From contig JAXDNJ010000076.1 in NCBI GenBank assembly GCA_034669505.1, forward strand, positions 1 to 64,000: a DNA stretch of 64,000 nucleotides, read 5' to 3'. Both the position numbers and the translations under genes were made by a program. This DNA comes from JAFASC01 sp034669505 (GTDB taxonomy: Bacteria; Pseudomonadota; Alphaproteobacteria; Rhizobiales; Beijerinckiaceae). The stretch's first letter is position 1. Each line of letters starts with the position of its first letter. Below are positions 54,401 to 61,052 of this stretch, piece by piece. The notes beneath the pieces are model-generated. The model worked only from the letters and a program-made list of their open reading frames with translations, was not told where the DNA came from and made no database searches.

Positions 54401-55342
54401 ACCGATCGTCTTGAAGCCGAGATCGACTTTCGGCGTGATGGTGCAAGACGCCGCGCGAAGATCGTTGCCGAACCAGGTCACGACGAGCGCAACGCTCCTC
54501 AGATTCGGACAGAGCGCCTGCAGCGCGTCGAGCGACGCGGTCCAGTCGGTCGCGGCCGTCAGCTGATGGCGATTCTCGCTGATCGAACTGCCCGGCCACG
54601 AGACGCTGATTTGCAGGTTCGGCTGATACCCGAATTCCGTCGCCCCCGGAATGATGTCGACGGCGCGTATCATCTCAGCAAGTCCGCTGACCGGCTTCAC
54701 CACTTCGAATGTGAGCTGCGGAATGCGATTGCCGAAGCTCGCAAGCGGCAAACGCTCGAACACGACGTAAGCGAGGCCGCGATAAGCCGGCGCATTGTCC
54801 GCGCCTTCCTTGGCAATAATGAGCGGATCGGCTTCCTGCGTCTCGCTGCCCGTATAGAGGCGCGGGCCCATGAGCGTGAGGTCGAGCTCGGTGCCCTCCG
54901 CCCAGATGCGGCGCACGAAAGCGATCGGCCCCTCACAAAGTCCGATCGCGAAATTCGCGTAGTAATTATAAGTGAAGTCAATCTCGCCCGAGGAGCTGCG
55001 TCCGCCGCTACTGCCCGCACCGCCGCCTTTTCCGCCGGACGAGGCCGCGGGCGTGACCGACTCGCTGATCACTTCGAGAAAACGCGTCGCCCAGATCATC
55101 TGGCCGCCAATACGCGTGCGGCCATAAACGCGTGGGATCGGCGCGCCTTCCGTCGAGGTAATGCCGTCCATCACCTTGAGGCGAGGGCCGATTACCATGC
55201 GCGGGCTTGCATGCGGGCCGCCCAGTCCGGACAAGGCTGCGCCGCCGAGCGCCCCGGCGAAGCCGCCGATCGATGCGCCGACCGGCCCGCCGACGATCCC
55301 CCCGATCGCGGAGCCTGCGGCCTGAAAGACGAGCGTTGTCAT
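51434..55342 (-). CDS. GTA gp15-like baseplate/tail megatron protein
   Basis: A 1302-residue protein matching the GTA host-specificity (megatron) family in length. It begins with a Gly/Ala-rich segment (GGIVGGPVGASIGGFAGALG), has a tail-hub part, a TIM-barrel glycoside-hydrolase-like domain around residues 430-760 (LFVTLYPFVMMDIPTGNAL, SYAADWTEYGAHVLGGGSEA, FIGVDAYWPLSDWRDGDVHL), a phage-tail_3 domain and C-terminal beta modules. It forms the tail tip that digests or binds the envelope. It shares 4 bases with the NlpC gene. Confidence 0.93.
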   Translation of the reverse strand: MTTLVFQAAGSAIGGIVGGPVGASIGGFAGALGGAALSGLGGPHASPRMVIGPRLKVMDGITSTEGAPIPRVYGRTRIGGQMIWATRFLEVISESVTPAASSGGKGGGAGSSGGRSSSGEIDFTYNYYANFAIGLCEGPIAFVRRIWAEGTELDLTLMGPRLYTGSETQEADPLIIAKEGADNAPAYRGLAYVVFERLPLASFGNRIPQLTFEVVKPVSGLAEMIRAVDIIPGATEFGYQPNLQISVSWPGSSISENRHQLTAATDWTASLDALQALCPNLRSVALVVTWFGNDLRAASCTITPKVDLGFKTIGLDWSVAGLTRGFAPVVSAFDGQAAFGGTPSDAAVIGAIQDLRARGLFVTLYPFVMMDIPTGNALADPYSGNAGQPAYPWRGRITCAPAPGQPGSPDGTAAAASQVASFFGSPVPSPTEWSFRRFILHYAQLCVDAGGVDALLIGSELVALTRVRSGSGTYPAAQALATLAADVKAVVGATTKISYAADWTEYGAHVLGGGSEARFPLDAVWSAAAVDFIGVDAYWPLSDWRDGDVHLDTAVASSIYDPDYLSSRVASGEAFDWYYADDNARAAQTRTPITDGAYNKPWVFRQKDLVSWWSQPHTERVGGAEVTHSTAWVPQSKPIWLTETGCPAVDRGANAPNVFRDAKSSEGGLPYFSRGFRDDLMQRCALEATLRRFDPSASGYQTGNNPTSGVYSAPMVDPARIHVWAWDARPFPAFPDLSTYWSDAANWQTGHWLNGRLEGTPLSTLVEVLASDLLPHSAPLSVAVDGFIDGYVVDRTMSARAAIEPLANLFGFDAIASSGALRFAGHSGKAAYEIGLDDLVPAKDGTLVRLVRAQESELPHELSIAFSDSDEDYEPASVLSRKLGGSSQRDAQREAAVMMNRAEAQRRAEIALQDLWVGRETVEFCVRPNLVALEPSDDVALEIGGEQRRFEIQRISDGAFRTIAARAIEPSVYDRAQPALTRRSVRVPRFPGPPQVVALDLAIVRGGTTALQYLAVAADPWPGAMAVWQASADRSTYRLIGTIARAAIIGSTLSTLGPGPASRLDLLNSLTVRIGQGALLSVSDADMFAGKTAMAIRASDGSWEIFAYANAELIGTNTYRLSRFIRGLGAEESLSARTVAPGAIVAVLDNALFPVAQGLSSLGQTLQFRVGPANRDHADTGVTEIATSVTGKALMPYAPVQASAVRGTSGVTINFTRRSRIDSDAWEPVDVPLGEDREAYDIVIATPGGSRSISVMSPSALYAASDEIGDFGSAQTTLGLQIYQTSATVGRGFPLAINLPVH

Positions 55343-55785
55343 GAATGCAGGTCTTCCACACCGGGGAAGGAGAAGGTGGCGGCGATACGCCGCTGCCAGA
55401 ACGGCACAATCGGCACCTCGGCAACGCAGGCGCCTTCATGCGCATGGATCATCCGCGCCGGTCCCGTCACGATGCCGATATGTTTGGCCGGGACGTTCTT
55501 GCGGAAACGGAAGAGAAGCACGTCGCCCTCCGCGTAAGCGCAATCTGCAAGCGGCACGAGATGGCGCTGCGCCGCGTACATCAACGCTTCACTGCCGCCT
55601 GCTTCCGCCCAATCAGGGGAATAGGCGCGCGGACTTTCCGGCTCCGGCCCGATCAACGCGCGCCAGAGGCCGCGCAACAGCCCCAGGCAATCGCAGCCGA
55701 CGCCGCAAAGCGAGCCCTGATGCCGATAAGGCGTGCCGACCCAGGCGCCAGCCTCGGCGATGATTGCTGCACGCGTGATCGTCAT
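55339..55785 (-). CDS. NlpC/P60 phage cell-wall peptidase (GTA gp14-like)
   Basis: A 148-residue peptidase of the NlpC/P60 fold. The nucleophile is the Cys in GVGCDCLGLLRGLWR, the catalytic His is in PAKHIGIVTG, and the N-terminus AAIIAEAGAWVGTPYRHQG is typical. It cuts peptidoglycan cross-peptides during DNA delivery. ATG at 55785 overlaps the upstream stop by 4 bases. A much longer open frame upstream is shadow of the DUF2163 gene. Confidence 0.93.
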   Translation of the reverse strand: MTITRAAIIAEAGAWVGTPYRHQGSLCGVGCDCLGLLRGLWRALIGPEPESPRAYSPDWAEAGGSEALMYAAQRHLVPLADCAYAEGDVLLFRFRKNVPAKHIGIVTGPARMIHAHEGACVAEVPIVPFWQRRIAATFSFPGVEDLHS

Positions 55786-56678
55786 GACGAGAAGAGGCTC
55801 CCGCCGTCGAAGATCGGATCGTTGCTGTTTGGATAAGAAATAATCATATCGTTTCCCGGCATGTGCGGAAAACCGCGGTGATTGGCGAGATTGTTGAATT
55901 TGTAGCGGCAGCTGGCGAGCGTCTTGTCGCAACCGGCAGTGACGGTGAACCGGTCGCCGGCAGCCGTTGGATAGGCGAGCGGTGTCCACAGGAGGAAGCT
56001 GACATTTACACCAAGGACCGCATGGTCTTTGATCTCGCACATCGCGCCGGAATTGCCGCCGCTCATAAAGGTGAGCTTGCCGCCGCTGAAGAAGCCCGAC
56101 GCATACGCCCGATCCAATGTCGCGGAGAACGCAACCGATGTTGCGCCCGCCACAATTGTACCGTCGCAGGCGAAATTTGGCGCGGTGAGCGCGACCTTGC
56201 ATCGCGCATCGCCGAGATCGGCCGAGCAGAGGCGCTGGAAGAGGAGGCCGGTCTCCTGATCGAGGAACGACGCGGCGGAGCGCAATTCCGCGGTGAACGC
56301 GAATTCCGAGCGCCGCACTTGGCCGATGGTCGCAACATCGAGGAGCACGCTCTGATCCGGCGCGCTCCAGTTCACCAGCCATATTTCTACACTGGCGCCG
56401 TCCCAGACGCCATTCGCGAGATCGTCTTCCGTGAGTACGTCGGAAGACAGCGCGCCATTGACTTCGCCGCCGCCGGTCGAAAGACCCAGCGCGGCTTCGC
56501 GATCTGAAGCATCGAAGCCGCTCGCAGCGGCGAACGTCACGCCGGAAAAGCTGATGTCGCAATCGTGGTCGCTGAATCCTCGGACGACGCCATCGCGGCG
56601 CGTGAGGCGCCAGCAGTGGCAGAGCGTCGCGATTGTGCCGGCGAGCGTCGCGGCGAAATCGGAGGAGATTTGTCGCAT
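55782..56678 (-). CDS. DUF2163 tail hub protein (GTA gp13-like)
   Basis: A 298-residue protein of the DUF2163 family. The first 170 residues carry the family part (LCHCWRLTRRDGVVRGFSDH, DLANGVWDGASVEIWLVNW) and the C-terminal domain has the conserved cysteines LCSADLGDARCKV and AGCDKTLASCRYKFNN, which in the RcGTA hub hold an iron-sulfur cluster. The closing HRGFPHMPGNDMI is also typical. It connects tail tube to the baseplate. Confidence 0.93.
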   Translation of the reverse strand: MRQISSDFAATLAGTIATLCHCWRLTRRDGVVRGFSDHDCDISFSGVTFAAASGFDASDREAALGLSTGGGEVNGALSSDVLTEDDLANGVWDGASVEIWLVNWSAPDQSVLLDVATIGQVRRSEFAFTAELRSAASFLDQETGLLFQRLCSADLGDARCKVALTAPNFACDGTIVAGATSVAFSATLDRAYASGFFSGGKLTFMSGGNSGAMCEIKDHAVLGVNVSFLLWTPLAYPTAAGDRFTVTAGCDKTLASCRYKFNNLANHRGFPHMPGNDMIISYPNSNDPIFDGGSLFSS

Positions 56679-56687
56679 GCGTTTCGA

Positions 56688-57329
56688 TCAACCAAGAAGT
56701 TCGATCAGCGGAATTCTGGGGATTTCGCCGGCCTCGAAGGCGGCGAGATCTATTTCGAGGTAATCAGTGTCGAAACGCACCGGCACATCGAACAAAAAGC
56801 CCGCGCTCACCGCCGCGCCGGCATGCGGAATGCTCGATGACGCGAACGTCACGGCGCCTGTTGTCGTATCGGCGCTGAAATCTGCGCTCGCGCTCTTCTC
56901 GACCCCGGCGACTGCAACGCGCACGGTCCCCGCAACCGGCTTCACGATGTCGCGCGCATAGGGCGCGAAGCTCGCGCCGTATGTCTTAACCAGCTGGAAG
57001 GTGGCGTTGACGCCATCGCCCTGCCCGATCGCCTGGTCGAGCGCCGTCACCGCTATGCCGGGTAACCCGGAGGAATAATCGCTGCGGTCGCGCCAACGGA
57101 AGCCGTAAAGCCTGCCGCGACGTTCCTCGAAAAAAGCGATGACGCTCGATAGTGCCGCGAGCGTCTTGACGCCGTAACCTGCTTCGTAACGGCGGCGTGA
57201 CCGTGCCCAGCGCGCGTTGCGCTGCTCACGACCGGAGCCAAGCATGACGATATCGGTCCTGCGTTCCGGGCCGCCGCTACCGCGCAACGAAATGTCGAGC
57301 GGAAACCGCACTTCGTGAAAGCCGTCCAT
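56688..57329 (-). CDS. DUF2460 distal tail protein (GTA gp12-like)
   Basis: A 213-residue protein of the DUF2460 (TIGR02217) family: HEVRFPLDISLRGSGGPERR, GSGREQRNARWARSRRRYEA, VIAFFEERRGRLYGFRWRDR and a terminal VPVRFDTDYLEIDL. It is the distal tail/baseplate adaptor. Nine bases separate it from the DUF2163 gene, within the coupled tail operon. Confidence 0.93.
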   Translation of the reverse strand: MDGFHEVRFPLDISLRGSGGPERRTDIVMLGSGREQRNARWARSRRRYEAGYGVKTLAALSSVIAFFEERRGRLYGFRWRDRSDYSSGLPGIAVTALDQAIGQGDGVNATFQLVKTYGASFAPYARDIVKPVAGTVRVAVAGVEKSASADFSADTTTGAVTFASSSIPHAGAAVSAGFLFDVPVRFDTDYLEIDLAAFEAGEIPRIPLIELLG

Positions 57330-57347
57330 GCGCTTTCCCGGGTTGAT

Positions 57348-57926
57348 TTAGAGACTGCGCTGGCCACGCGCGACCGCGCGCGCGAGCGCACTCGTGATCT
57401 GCCCTTCCGACTTGCGGAAGCTTTCCGCATCGGCGGCGGAGATGTTCACCGTCACTGCCACGGGTGCCGGCGCGTTCTGCGTCGCGATGCCGAGCTGCCC
57501 GTTCGGGCCGCGTGACAGCGGCAGGATTGCTTCGGCACCGCGCTCACCCATGAGACCAAAGCTCGAGCCCATGCCGAATAGCGTTGGACTCGAAACAATG
57601 CCGCCTTCAGCAAATGGCGCGACGCTGCCTGACAATCCGCTGAACGCGTCACCCAGCCACGACGTCGCGCCTGAGACGAGACCCTGCGCGCCGCTATTCA
57701 GCGCCATGCGCGACAGCGACGTCACCACCGTCGCGAGCGTCTCGTTGAACGATCTGCCACTCGCAATCGCGCTTGCGAACGTGCGGGCAAGCGATCGCGA
57801 CACATTCTCGGAGGATATCGTGATGCCATCGAGCGCCTGCCTGATCGCATTAAGGTCCTGCGCGGCGAAAGCGGAGCTCGTGTCGCCGCCGATTACCGTC
57901 GCAGGTGTATAACGATGCGTGGTCAT
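57348..57926 (-). CDS. Short tail tape measure protein (GTA gp11-like)
   Basis: A 192-residue tape measure protein of the reduced GTA type. The central GAQGLVSGATSWLGDAFSGL and the conserved FAEGGIVSSPTLFGMG, GLMGERGAEAILPLSRGP and GQLGIATQN are family marks. Its shortness matches the very short tail of GTA particles. The ATG directly abuts the stop of the small upstream reading frame (TAAATG). Confidence 0.92.
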   Translation of the reverse strand: MTTHRYTPATVIGGDTSSAFAAQDLNAIRQALDGITISSENVSRSLARTFASAIASGRSFNETLATVVTSLSRMALNSGAQGLVSGATSWLGDAFSGLSGSVAPFAEGGIVSSPTLFGMGSSFGLMGERGAEAILPLSRGPNGQLGIATQNAPAPVAVTVNISAADAESFRKSEGQITSALARAVARGQRSL

Positions 57927-58169
57927 TTACATCCTTCGATCGGGATGAGCCGCCATCATCGTGGCAAAATCGGCAAGCCTCGGTGTCTCTGACACGCGGC
58001 CGTACACGCCTTCAAACGCCGCGTTTAATTCACGCGGCGTCGCCGCCCAGAAATCGCGCGGGGATAGCCGCAGGACGCCCAATCCGAAGGCCAGGACCGG
58101 ACCCCAAGGAAACGGCGCGTGGGAGGAGCGTGCCGCTACTACGATCCTTGGGTCTGGCCCGGATGTCAG
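57927..58169 (-). CDS. Tail assembly chaperone-like gene (GTA gp10.1-like), start anomalous
   Basis: The frame before the tape measure encodes FPWGPVLAFGLGVLRLSPRDF, then WAATPRELNAAFEGVYGR, a clear match to the small phage tail assembly chaperone (Rcc01693-like) family. No ATG or GTG precedes it. Options are a rare CTG whose last two bases overlap the gp10 TGA (CTGA, 58169), giving 80 residues; a TTG at 58082 that would remove the conserved FPW segment; or -1 frameshifting out of gp10, since this frame is the -1 frame of gp10 and stays open across its end. A 71-base inverted repeat (58089-58159) spans the 5-prime part and could be an inserted element that cost the original start. Confidence 0.6.
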   Translation of the reverse strand: MTSGPDPRIVVAARSSHAPFPWGPVLAFGLGVLRLSPRDFWAATPRELNAAFEGVYGRVSETPRLADFATMMAAHPDRRM

Positions 58170-58534
58170 ACGTCCTGCGGCTGCCGAGGGTTTGCAGTAA
58201 CATCGGCATCCGGCTTCATTTCGCCGAATGTTGCAGCCAACAGATTGGCCGCGATGCCGACGTAAGTCTGCAATCCCCCGGTGACCTTTAAAGCGGCGAC
58301 TTCGTCATCCGTGTGGGTCGCTCCGGCACCGCGCAAACCGCAGGCAATGATCGCGGTTAGATCGCGGGCGGAGAGCCGGCCGTTTTCGAAGCGCGAGGCG
58401 AGTTCGACGAGACCGCCGGCGCCAAATTTGGATTCCAGCTCGGCAAGCGCGCCGAGCGTCAGGCAGAGCGTGTGCGTCCGCCCGTCGAATTCGGCAGTGA
58501 TTTCGCCGCGGCGCGGATTTGCCACTCCGATCAC
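58166..58534 (-). CDS. GTA family tail protein (gp10-like)
   Basis: A 122-residue protein of the gene transfer agent gp10 family with RGEITAEFDGRTHTLCLTLG, ALAELESKFGAGGLVELASR and LSARDLTAIIACGLRGAG. By analogy with lambda gpG it is thought to be a tail assembly chaperone. It overlaps the major tail protein gene by 4 bases. Its last codons contain the slippery-type heptamer A AAC CCT in frame. Confidence 0.9.
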   Translation of the reverse strand: MIGVANPRRGEITAEFDGRTHTLCLTLGALAELESKFGAGGLVELASRFENGRLSARDLTAIIACGLRGAGATHTDDEVAALKVTGGLQTYVGIAANLLAATFGEMKPDADVTANPRQPQDV

Positions 58535-58941
58535 GCCGCGATAAAGGTGAGCGCGCCGGCCGATTCAAGCGCGAGGTCGAAGGTAATTTCGCCAGCATGC
58601 TCGCCGCGCCAGTCGAGGCTCGATATCTGGAACAAGCCGGAGATCGTACCGAAACCCGGGATTACAATCTGCCAGGTGCGGATCAACGCATCGAAGAACA
58701 CGCTGCGCATCAATGCGTCAGAGCTCTCGTCTTTGAACACGCCGGTGCCGGCGACGCTCGCGCGCATGACGCCCGCCCCTTGCAGGAGCTCGCGCCAGCG
58801 GCCAGCGGATTCGGCATTGGTGATATCGACAGTGTCGGCGTTGAGTGCGAGACGGCGCGTGCGCAAACCCGCGACCGTGACGAAATTGCCGGTGCCGTCG
58901 TCGAGCTTGAGAAGAAGGTCTTTGCCTTTCTGTGCGGACAT
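58531..58941 (-). CDS. Major tail protein (GTA gp9-like)
   Basis: A 136-residue TP901-1-type major tail protein: MSAQKGKDLLLKLDDGTGNF, VTVAGLRTRRLALNADTVDI, WRELLQGAGVMRASVAGTGV and a C-terminal DWRGEHAGEITFDLALESAG. It builds the tail tube. Length agrees with GTA gp9. It follows the DUF3168 gene by 13 bases. Confidence 0.93.
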   Translation of the reverse strand: MSAQKGKDLLLKLDDGTGNFVTVAGLRTRRLALNADTVDITNAESAGRWRELLQGAGVMRASVAGTGVFKDESSDALMRSVFFDALIRTWQIVIPGFGTISGLFQISSLDWRGEHAGEITFDLALESAGALTFIAA

Positions 58942-58954
58942 TGCGTTTTCCTGA

Positions 58955-59374
58955 TCAGCCAGCCGTCAAATCTTCTGTGGTCGCGCGGAAGCGCAGGTTC
59001 ACCCGCGCGAACCGGCCGTTTGCCTCGCGCTTCGTCTCGAACTGCACGAAGCGCAGGTTGACGAGCTTGTAGCCGTCGAGATCGAGCATTGCGTCGTCGA
59101 GGAGAGCGATGACGGAATTGCCGATCTCGATTGCCTGCTTCGTACCGCGCTCAGCCGACCAGACCGCGATCACGAACAGATGCTCGGCACCGCGTGATAA
59201 GCTGGAAGACCAATCCCGCACCTGCGTATCGGAGAAGGTGAGGTAAGGCGCCTCCACATCGCGCGGCGCCTCATCGAAGATTTTCGTGCCGCCGAGCGCG
59301 GTGACAAGTGCGGAAGCGGCGGCGAGCTTGGCGTGAATGGCTTTGCGCAGCGCGGTCACGGGAGACGTGGTCAT
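58955..59374 (-). CDS. DUF3168 tail completion protein (GTA gp8-like)
   Basis: A 139-residue DUF3168 protein: ALRKAIHAKLAAASALVTAL, IFDEAPRDVEAPYLTFSDTQ and VNLRFVQFETKREANGRFAR. Members terminate the tail at the head-proximal end. It lies in the expected position between adaptor and major tail genes. Confidence 0.92.
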   Translation of the reverse strand: MTTSPVTALRKAIHAKLAAASALVTALGGTKIFDEAPRDVEAPYLTFSDTQVRDWSSSLSRGAEHLFVIAVWSAERGTKQAIEIGNSVIALLDDAMLDLDGYKLVNLRFVQFETKREANGRFARVNLRFRATTEDLTAG

Positions 59375-59384
59375 TGCCCGGCGC

Positions 59385-59717
59385 TCATTGTTTGATCTCT
59401 TCGCAGCGGCAGATCAGGACGCGCTGGCGCTCGTCTGGATCGAAAGCCGCGTGAATGAGAAAGCTGCGGGCGCCCAGGCGGAAGCGCATGCCGCTCTGCA
59501 TGTCACCACGCCAGCGGATGAGAATACGATGCGTGACCGCCTCTTCCTGACGCTCCGCAACAAAGCGGTCGCCGGAGGTGGCCGGGATGATCTGTCCCCA
59601 GACGTCGCCGAGGGGCGACCATGCCGTCTGCAGCGCGCCGGACTCGTCCGTCGACTCCAATGCAGCGTCGAGCGACAGTCGCTGCCGCATCACGCCGACA
59701 AAAGCGCGCTTTCTCAT
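59385..59717 (-). CDS. Head closure/head-tail adaptor (GTA gp7-like)
   Basis: A 110-residue protein of the SPP1 gp16-type head completion family: RLSLDAALESTDESGALQTA, WSPLGDVWGQIIPATSGDRF and THRILIRWRGDMQSGMRF. It caps the connector before tail joining. It overlaps the connector gene by 4 bases. Confidence 0.9.
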   Translation of the reverse strand: MRKRAFVGVMRQRLSLDAALESTDESGALQTAWSPLGDVWGQIIPATSGDRFVAERQEEAVTHRILIRWRGDMQSGMRFRLGARSFLIHAAFDPDERQRVLICRCEEIKQ

Positions 59718-60289
59718 GCGAGCCTCGGGCGCTGATAGGGAGCGACCAGTGCGCGCACGGAGGACGGCAGCGCGTTCGCCATATCTGCGGCGTCCGCGTC
59801 ACCGCGATTCTCGTACCAATCGGTGACCAGCGCGCGGATCGCCTGGCGCAGCGGCTCCGGCACGCTCTCCGGCGTCGTGCCGTAGCCGACGACGATGTCG
59901 ATCTCTACGCCGGCGGCGTTCCGGCCCGGGTTTTGCGGTGGCGCGCCGAAGATGATTCGCGCCGCATCAGGCGCGCTGTCGACATAATAGAGCGAGGCGC
60001 TCACCGCCTGCGCTACGCCGGCCGCATCGTAGACGCGCATTGCCGTCAGCGATTGGAACGGCGCCAGCGGGATTTTGATCAGCCGCTCGTTCGGCCAGCA
60101 ATCGTAAATGAGCCGCCATGTCTGCGTGATCAGCATGCAGCGAATTTGCGCCTCGACCATCAAGCGTGCAGCGGTGATCAGCGCGCCGACCACGTCATCA
60201 TCGTCGTTGGTCTCGAGCTTCAGCCATTTCTTGGCGTCGGCGAGCGCGACCGGCTCGATCGCCGGGCCGTTGACGATGAGTGGGATCAT
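59714..60289 (-). CDS. Head-tail connector protein (GTA gp6-like)
   Basis: A 191-residue connector of the HK97 gp6-like family: EPVALADAKKWLKLETNDDD, DVVGALITAARLMVEAQIRC, LPPSVRALVAPYQRP-like ending LPSSVRALVAPYQRPRLA. It forms the ring between portal and tail. A gap of 763 bases holding an opposite-strand protease gene separates it from the capsid gene, unlike in RcGTA where gp5 and gp6 are close. Confidence 0.9.
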   Translation of the reverse strand: MIPLIVNGPAIEPVALADAKKWLKLETNDDDDVVGALITAARLMVEAQIRCMLITQTWRLIYDCWPNERLIKIPLAPFQSLTAMRVYDAAGVAQAVSASLYYVDSAPDAARIIFGAPPQNPGRNAAGVEIDIVVGYGTTPESVPEPLRQAIRALVTDWYENRGDADAADMANALPSSVRALVAPYQRPRLA

Positions 60290-60304
60290 GCGGAGAGTCT
60301 CAAA

Positions 60305-61051
60305 ATGGGATTACAAACGGGCTACAGAGCACCGGCCATCGCCGCGGCTTGTCTGACGATCATCGCTCTGGCGATGCCGCGGACGGCGGCAGCGATCGTC
60401 GGGCGTAGCGACGACGGTGCGAAGTGGCAGAATCAGGTCGTGATGGTGCTATCGCGCGACGGCAACCGTGCGGGCTTTTGCACCGGCGTCGTGCTGACGC
60501 GAAACATCTTCCTCACCGCTGCACATTGCGTTTCGAATCCGAGCGGCACCCGCCTCTACTTGCCCGGGCAGCCTCCGCTTGCGTTGCGCCGCATCGCGAG
60601 ACACCCGGCCTTTCACGCCGACGCACCGCGAACGCGCAGCCGCTCGATCGATCTCGCGTTACTCGAAACCGCAGACGCACTGCCCGCAGATTCCACCGCG
60701 CCGCCTTTTGCGGAGGCCGCACGCTACGAGCTCCGCACCGCATTCGAAATCGCCGGCTTCGGCGTGTCACGCGAAGACGATGCGAAAACGTCAGGTACCC
60801 TTCGCCTCGGCCACCTCACCTTGCGTGCGCCGCTATCATCCGTGCTGCTGTGGCTCGATGACCCGCAAGGCGACACCGGCGCCTGCACCGGCGATTCCGG
60901 TGGGCCGGTCTTCACCGAGGGTGGCAAGCTTGCCGCGATCATCGCGTTCGCTGAAGGCCAGGGATCGCGGCGTTGCGGCAAGCTCACGCAGGCCGTGCTC
61001 GTTGCGCCGCATCGAGGCTGGATCGAGCGAGTGCTCGCGAGCTGGCGTTAG
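60305..61051 (+). CDS. Secreted trypsin-like (S1) serine protease
   Basis: A 248-residue chymotrypsin-fold protease with signal peptide (AIAAACLTIIALAMPRTAAA). The triad is His74 in FLTAAHCVSNP, Asp116 in SIDLALLE and Ser198 in GACTGDSGGPVF, with cysteine pairs around His and Ser that fit disulfides. The ATG has GGAGAG about seven bases upstream. It stands alone on the plus strand between capsid and connector genes, ending two bases from the capsid stop. Exported proteases of this type occur in Hyphomicrobiales. As a passenger of the GTA-like cluster its role is unknown. Confidence 0.88.
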   Translation: MGLQTGYRAPAIAAACLTIIALAMPRTAAAIVGRSDDGAKWQNQVVMVLSRDGNRAGFCTGVVLTRNIFLTAAHCVSNPSGTRLYLPGQPPLALRRIARHPAFHADAPRTRSRSIDLALLETADALPADSTAPPFAEAARYELRTAFEIAGFGVSREDDAKTSGTLRLGHLTLRAPLSSVLLWLDDPQGDTGACTGDSGGPVFTEGGKLAAIIAFAEGQGSRRCGKLTQAVLVAPHRGWIERVLASWR

Positions 61052-61052
61052 A

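Noticed and set aside
53438..55537. Plus-strand open frame of 699 codons
   Set aside because: Antisense to the GTA gp15-like gene, with Arg-rich, non-family sequence. High GC keeps the opposite frame open.
55786..56691. N-terminal extension of the NlpC/P60 gene to 450 codons
   Set aside because: This segment is the DUF2163 gene read in another frame; the real peptidase begins at the ATG overlapping that gene's stop.
58286..58292. Canonical slippery heptamer T TTA AAG in the gp10 frame
   Set aside because: The -1 frame opens just before it, but a slip here would replace the last 40 residues of gp10 with an Arg/Cys-rich string before reaching the chaperone-like part. The later A AAC CCT site is more sensible.
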